Translations under genes and position numbers: made by a program
Part shown: positions 60,925 through 64,000 of the stretch, one piece after another
How the letters are laid out: every line of letters starts with the position of its first letter
How positions within the stretch are numbered: the stretch's first letter is position 1
Source: Microbacterium sp.
Lineage (GTDB): Bacteria; Actinomycetota; Actinomycetes; Actinomycetales; Microbacteriaceae
Reading direction: 5' to 3'
Length of the DNA stretch: 64,000 nucleotides
NCBI GenBank assembly: GCA_003248655.1
Contig: QFPM01000004.1
Span: 124,001-188,000, forward strand
The notes under the pieces: generated by a model
The model's input: only the letters and a program-made list of their open reading frames with translations
Database searches by the model: none
What the model was told of the DNA's origin: nothing

Positions 60925-61187
60925 GGTGGTCTCGATACACCCGCGGCTCCGCCGCGGGCACTCGACCCCCGATGAGGGCGCCGCGGGCACTCGACCACCG
61001 ATCGGGGCGCCGCGGGCACTCGACCATTCTTTCCGGTGGTTGAGTAGCCGCGCGGAGCGCGGCGTATCGAAACCACAGTCCCCTGCTGCGGGTCGGGGTG
61101 GTCTCGATACACCCGCGGCTCCGCCGCGGGCACGGTGAGGGCGCCGCGGGCACTCACCGGTAGGGGCGCCGCGGGCGCTCGACCACA
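60925..61187. repeat. REP-like repeat cluster, right of the broken HNH gene
   Basis: GGTGGTCTCGATACACCCGC units start at 60,925 and 61,097, and a 42-bp unit of the other polarity lies at 61,035-61,076 (GGTGGTTGAGTAGC ... GTATCGAAACCAC). Several GGGCGCCGCGGGCACTCGACC-like spacers are in between. The 405-bp stretch 60,855-61,259 has no gene; apart from these repeats it holds only the promoter of the HIT gene. Confidence 0.9.
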
Positions 61188-61246
61188 GAGCGGCGAGCGG
61201 CAGGAGCGGGTCGGACGGCACCCGGCAGAGCGTCGGTACCGCGCCG

Positions 61247-61252
61247 TAGACT
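61247..61252 (+). promoter_or_regulatory. -10 box of the HIT-phoH-ybeY operon
   Basis: TAGACT lies 7 nt before the ATG at 61260. Confidence 0.5.
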
Positions 61253-61259
61253 GAAGGGC

Positions 61260-61607
61260 ATGAGCGAGCCGTCGATCTTCACCCGCATCCTTCAGGGCGA
61301 GATCCCGTCCGAGATCATCGCCGAGACGGAGAACGCGTTCGCGATTCGCGATATCGCTCCGAAGGCGCCCGTGCACCTGCTGGTCATTCCGAAGACGCAG
61401 GAGTACCGCAACGTCGTCGAGCTCGCCGCCGGCGACCCCGCACTCCTCGCCGAGGTCGTCGGACTCGCGAACTCGGTCGCTGCCGAGCACTCCGACGGCG
61501 ACTTCCGCCTCGTCTTCAACACCGGTGAAGGCGCGGGTCAGACAGTCTTCCACGTGCACGCGCACGTGCTCGCGGGCGGCCTCACCGAGGGGAGCCTGGG
61601 TGGCTGA
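61260..61607 (+). CDS. HIT family nucleotide hydrolase
   Basis: The 115-residue protein has the N-terminal FTRILQGEIPSEIIAETENAFAIRDIAPKAPVHLLVIPK and the HIT motif TVFHVHAHVLAGG. It resembles HINT-type purine nucleoside phosphoramidases. Its stop lies 8 bases inside phoH, so the two are coupled. HIT-phoH-ybeY-CNNM is a conserved actinobacterial order. Confidence 0.94.
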   Translation: MSEPSIFTRILQGEIPSEIIAETENAFAIRDIAPKAPVHLLVIPKTQEYRNVVELAAGDPALLAEVVGLANSVAAEHSDGDFRLVFNTGEGAGQTVFHVHAHVLAGGLTEGSLGG

Positions 61608-62748
61608 CCGCGCGGAGAACGCCGACAACGCGGACAACGCAAGCCCCGCGAACGAGGGCGACACCATCGTCGAGACCATCTACGCCGACGGCGTCGCGAT
61701 GGTTCAGCTCCTCGGCCCGCAAGACCGGCTGCTCCGCGTCGTCGAACGCGAGCATCGCGACGTGCAGGTGCACGTGCGCGGCAACGAGATCACGCTCGCA
61801 GGCGAGAAGGATGCCGTGGCGCGTGCCCGCGCTCTCGTCGAGGAGCTCATCGCCCTCTCGCGCACGGGTCACGGCCTCGACCCCGCCGACGTCGTCTCGA
61901 GCGACCGCATCCTGCGCGCGGAGACCGGGCAGCGCCCGTCCGAGGTGCTCGGCGAGGCGATCCTGACCTCGCGCGGGCGCATCATCCGCCCGAAGACCCT
62001 CGGCCAGAAGGCGTACGTCGACGCGATCGACGAGAACACGATCACGTTCGGCATCGGCCCCGCCGGCACGGGCAAGACGTACCTCGCGATGGCGAAGGCC
62101 GTGCAGGCGCTGCAGCGCAAAGAGGTCAGCCGCATCATCCTGAGTCGCCCCGCGATCGAAGCGGGGGAGCGGCTCGGGTTCCTCCCCGGCACCCTCACCG
62201 ACAAGATCGACCCGTACCTGCGGCCTCTCTACGACGCGCTCAACGAGATGATGGACCCCGAGATCGTGCCAAAGCTCATGGCATCCGGCACGATCGAGGT
62301 CGCCCCCCTGGCGTATATGCGTGGGCGTACGTTGAACGACTCGTTCGTCGTGCTCGACGAGGCGCAGAACACGACGCCCGAGCAGATGAAGATGTTCCTC
62401 ACGCGCCTCGGTTTCGGCACGCGGATGGTCGTCACAGGCGACATCACGCAGATCGACCTGCCGCAGGGCGCGTCGGGCTTGCGTCTCGTGACGCGCGTGC
62501 TGAAGGACATCGACGACATCGAGTTCAGCTACCTCACGAGCGACGACGTCGTGCGGCACACCCTCGTCGGGCGGATCGTCGACGCCTACACCGAGTACGA
62601 CGAGCGCCGCCTCGCCGACCGGCGGGAGCGTGACGAGGCATCCGCCTTCATCGACTCGCAGAAACCCGAGAACCGGGCGCAGCGCCGCGCCGCGCAGTCC
62701 CGCCCCGGCGGCCCCCGGGATCATCTCCCCAAGCGAGGCATGTCATGA
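61600..62748 (+). CDS. phoH: PhoH-like ATPase
   Basis: The 382-residue protein has a KH-like N-terminal part (VRGNEITLAGEKDAVARARALVEELI), Walker A FGIGPAGTGKTYLAMAKA, SRPAIEAGERLGFLPG and Walker B FVVLDEAQNTTPEQMKMFLTRLG. The PhoH-YbeY pairing suggests a role in rRNA maturation or RNA quality control. GTG 61600 follows GAGGGGAG. The stop overlaps the ybeY ATG by 4 bases. Confidence 0.95.
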   Translation: MADRAENADNADNASPANEGDTIVETIYADGVAMVQLLGPQDRLLRVVEREHRDVQVHVRGNEITLAGEKDAVARARALVEELIALSRTGHGLDPADVVSSDRILRAETGQRPSEVLGEAILTSRGRIIRPKTLGQKAYVDAIDENTITFGIGPAGTGKTYLAMAKAVQALQRKEVSRIILSRPAIEAGERLGFLPGTLTDKIDPYLRPLYDALNEMMDPEIVPKLMASGTIEVAPLAYMRGRTLNDSFVVLDEAQNTTPEQMKMFLTRLGFGTRMVVTGDITQIDLPQGASGLRLVTRVLKDIDDIEFSYLTSDDVVRHTLVGRIVDAYTEYDERRLADRRERDEASAFIDSQKPENRAQRRAAQSRPGGPRDHLPKRGMS

Positions 62749-63212
62749 CGATCGAGATCACGAACGAGTCGGGTGTCGAGGTCGACGAGCGGGTCCTGTT
62801 GCGCCTCACCGAGCACAACCTCGCCGAACTGCACGTGAGCCCGGATGCCGACGTCGCGATCCTCCTCGTCGACGAGGGTGCGATGGAAGCCCTGCACGTG
62901 CAGTGGATGGACGAGCCCGGCCCGACCGACGTGCTCAGCTTTCCGATGGACGAGCTGCGCCCCGGGACGCAGGAACAGCCGACGCCTCCGGGGCTCCTGG
63001 GCGACATCGTGCTGTGCCCGCAGGTCGCCGAGACGCAGGCACAGGCGGCGAAGCACTCGACGCTCGACGAGCTCATCCTGCTGACGACGCACGGGACGCT
63101 GCACCTCCTCGGCTTCGACCACGCCGAGCCCGCCGAGGAACGTGAGATGTTCGGTCTGCAGCGCGAGCTCATCGCGTCGTTCCAGGCATCGGAGCGTCGC
63201 AAGCGCGCATGA
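62745..63212 (+). CDS. ybeY: Endoribonuclease YbeY
   Basis: The 155-residue protein has the zinc motif HGTLHLLGFDH (H-x3-H-x5-H) and the upstream WMDEPGPTDVLSFPMDE with LGDIVLCPQV. YbeY takes part in 16S rRNA 3' maturation and ribosome quality control. It is coupled to phoH upstream and to the CNNM gene downstream by 4-base overlaps. Confidence 0.96.
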   Translation: MTIEITNESGVEVDERVLLRLTEHNLAELHVSPDADVAILLVDEGAMEALHVQWMDEPGPTDVLSFPMDELRPGTQEQPTPPGLLGDIVLCPQVAETQAQAAKHSTLDELILLTTHGTLHLLGFDHAEPAEEREMFGLQRELIASFQASERRKRA

Positions 63213-64000
63213 CCGAGATCCTCCTTCTCGTCGCGGCGGTCCTGCTCGTCGCCCTCGGTGGCCTCATGGCGGCGCTCGACGCGGCGCTCAGTGTCACCTC
63301 GCGCGCCGAACTGCTCGACCTCGCCGTCGGGGCCCGCAGCGGCACGTCGCTCACGCGGATCGCGGCCGATCCCGAAGCGCATGCCAACTCTGTCGTGTTC
63401 ATCCGCATCCTCGCCGAGACGACGGCTGCCGTCATCGTCACGGTCGCCTTCACGCTCGCCTTCGACAGCATCTGGTGGGCGATGCTCGCCGCGGCGATCC
63501 TCATGACGGTGGTCTCGTTCGTCCTCGTCGGCGCGAGCCCGCGCGCCGTCGGCCGCCAGCACGCGCGCGGTTTGCTGCGCTCGAGCGCGTGGCTCGTGCG
63601 CGCCGCGCGCGTCATCCTCGGCCCGCTCGCGCACCTGCTCGTGGTCGTCGGCAACCGCGTGACGCCGGGTGTTCCGCGCGGTACCTCGTTCGCGAGCGAG
63701 GAGCAGCTCCTGTCGATGGTCGACGAGGCGGCATCCCAAGATCTCATCGAAGAGGACGATCGCGAGCTCATCCACTCGGTGTTCGACTTCACCGACACGT
63801 TCGTGCGCGCCGTCATGGTGCCGCGCACCGACATGGTGACGATGGATGCCGCGGCCACGACGCAGCAAGCGATGCAGCTCTTCCTCGACAAGGGCGTCTC
63901 GCGGGTGCCGGTCGCCGACGGCGAGGCCGACGACATCACCGGCGTCGTGTACCTGAAAGACCTGGTGCAGTTCGCGTTCCGCGACGAATCGGCGTGGCGC
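63209..64000 (+). CDS. CNNM/CorC-family hemolysin-like membrane protein (cut by window end)
   Basis: The visible 264 residues hold a DUF21/CNNM membrane domain with about four helices (LLLVAAVLLVALGGLMAALDAALS, ETTAAVIVTVAFTLAF, WWAMLAAAILMTVVSFVLVG, VILGPLAHLLVVVG). An acidic helix (EEQLLSMVDEAASQDLIEEDDRELIHSVFDF) and the start of a CBS pair (VMVPRTDMVTMDAAATTQQAMQLFLDKGVSRVPV) follow. Family members move Mg2+/Co2+ or act in ion homeostasis. The ATG at 63209 overlaps ybeY. The gene continues beyond the window. Confidence 0.92.
   Translation, partial: MTEILLLVAAVLLVALGGLMAALDAALSVTSRAELLDLAVGARSGTSLTRIAADPEAHANSVVFIRILAETTAAVIVTVAFTLAFDSIWWAMLAAAILMTVVSFVLVGASPRAVGRQHARGLLRSSAWLVRAARVILGPLAHLLVVVGNRVTPGVPRGTSFASEEQLLSMVDEAASQDLIEEDDRELIHSVFDFTDTFVRAVMVPRTDMVTMDAAATTQQAMQLFLDKGVSRVPVADGEADDITGVVYLKDLVQFAFRDESAWR

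Overview
The window is a 64 kb piece of a high-GC actinobacterial chromosome. Family Microbacteriaceae, probably Microbacterium or a close relative, fits best. The basis is about 70% GC, an actinobacterial GlgA, WYL-domain PafB/PafC next to tatA-tatC-helY, a SURF1/DUF3099 cluster, DUF222-HNH ('13E12 repeat') genes, and many genes whose -10 box sits 6-9 nt before the start codon (probable leaderless mRNAs). The 7-mer GGATGCC/GGCATCC is strikingly frequent almost everywhere. Species identity cannot be settled from sequence reading alone. LAYOUT. 1-4.5 kb: a siderophore uptake operon (end of a siderophore-interacting reductase, two FecCD permeases, ATPase, binding lipoprotein) that meets bioY at a shared terminator. 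5-9 kb: an ABC-F ATPase, a reverse-strand SURF1/small Cys protein/DUF3099 operon and a DUF4190 membrane protein. 9-14 kb: fabG, serB, divergent glgC/glgA, an ABC ATPase and a type-B L31 gene. 14-17 kb: a lipoprotein, a DUF222-HNH gene and a DnaQ-like exonuclease. 17.27-22.03 kb: an island of foreign look (lower GC, other codons, almost no GGATGCC) with two tandem lipoprotein genes broken at the same point and a 1208-residue secreted cutinase-like chimera. 22-32 kb: mostly single housekeeping or accessory genes (hydrolase, CGNR regulator, EamA exporter, Lrp regulator, CoA-ester lyase, histidine phosphatase, sirtuin, SpoU methylase, SGNH hydrolase, helicase, SRPBCC protein). 32-34.4 kb: a ferritin-like/VIT1 iron exporter, tRNA-Leu(GAG) and a ParDE toxin-antitoxin pair. 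34.5-36.6 kb: an M20 peptidase and uppP. 36.7-46 kb: the conserved PAC2 / HAD / trmI / FKBP / pafB / pafC / tatA / tatC / helY block, in which the Pup-proteasome genes usual in related actinobacteria are absent. 46-52 kb: rpsT, a hydrolase and a 1579-residue secreted nuclease plus 5'-nucleotidase. 52-64 kb: the core run lepA, DUF1990, hemW, hrcA (with CIRCE), dnaJ, rsmE, then a REP-flanked broken DUF222-HNH gene, then HIT, phoH, ybeY and a CNNM/CorC protein that runs off the end. HOW IT FITS TOGETHER. Iron is handled by uptake at the left end and by probable export at 32 kb. Glycogen synthesis is represented by glgC/glgA. Stress and quality control are represented by hrcA-dnaJ, pafBC, helY, FKBP and Tat. 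Palindromic repeats of several unrelated sequence families lie between convergent genes (9.8, 26.0, 36.6, 46.0 and 59.1 kb), which suggests a shared termination or topological role. No CRISPR array, rRNA operon, integrase or transposase gene was seen. Stretches over 300 bases without a gene are 25,968-26,313 and 60,855-61,259; both are filled largely by these repeats.
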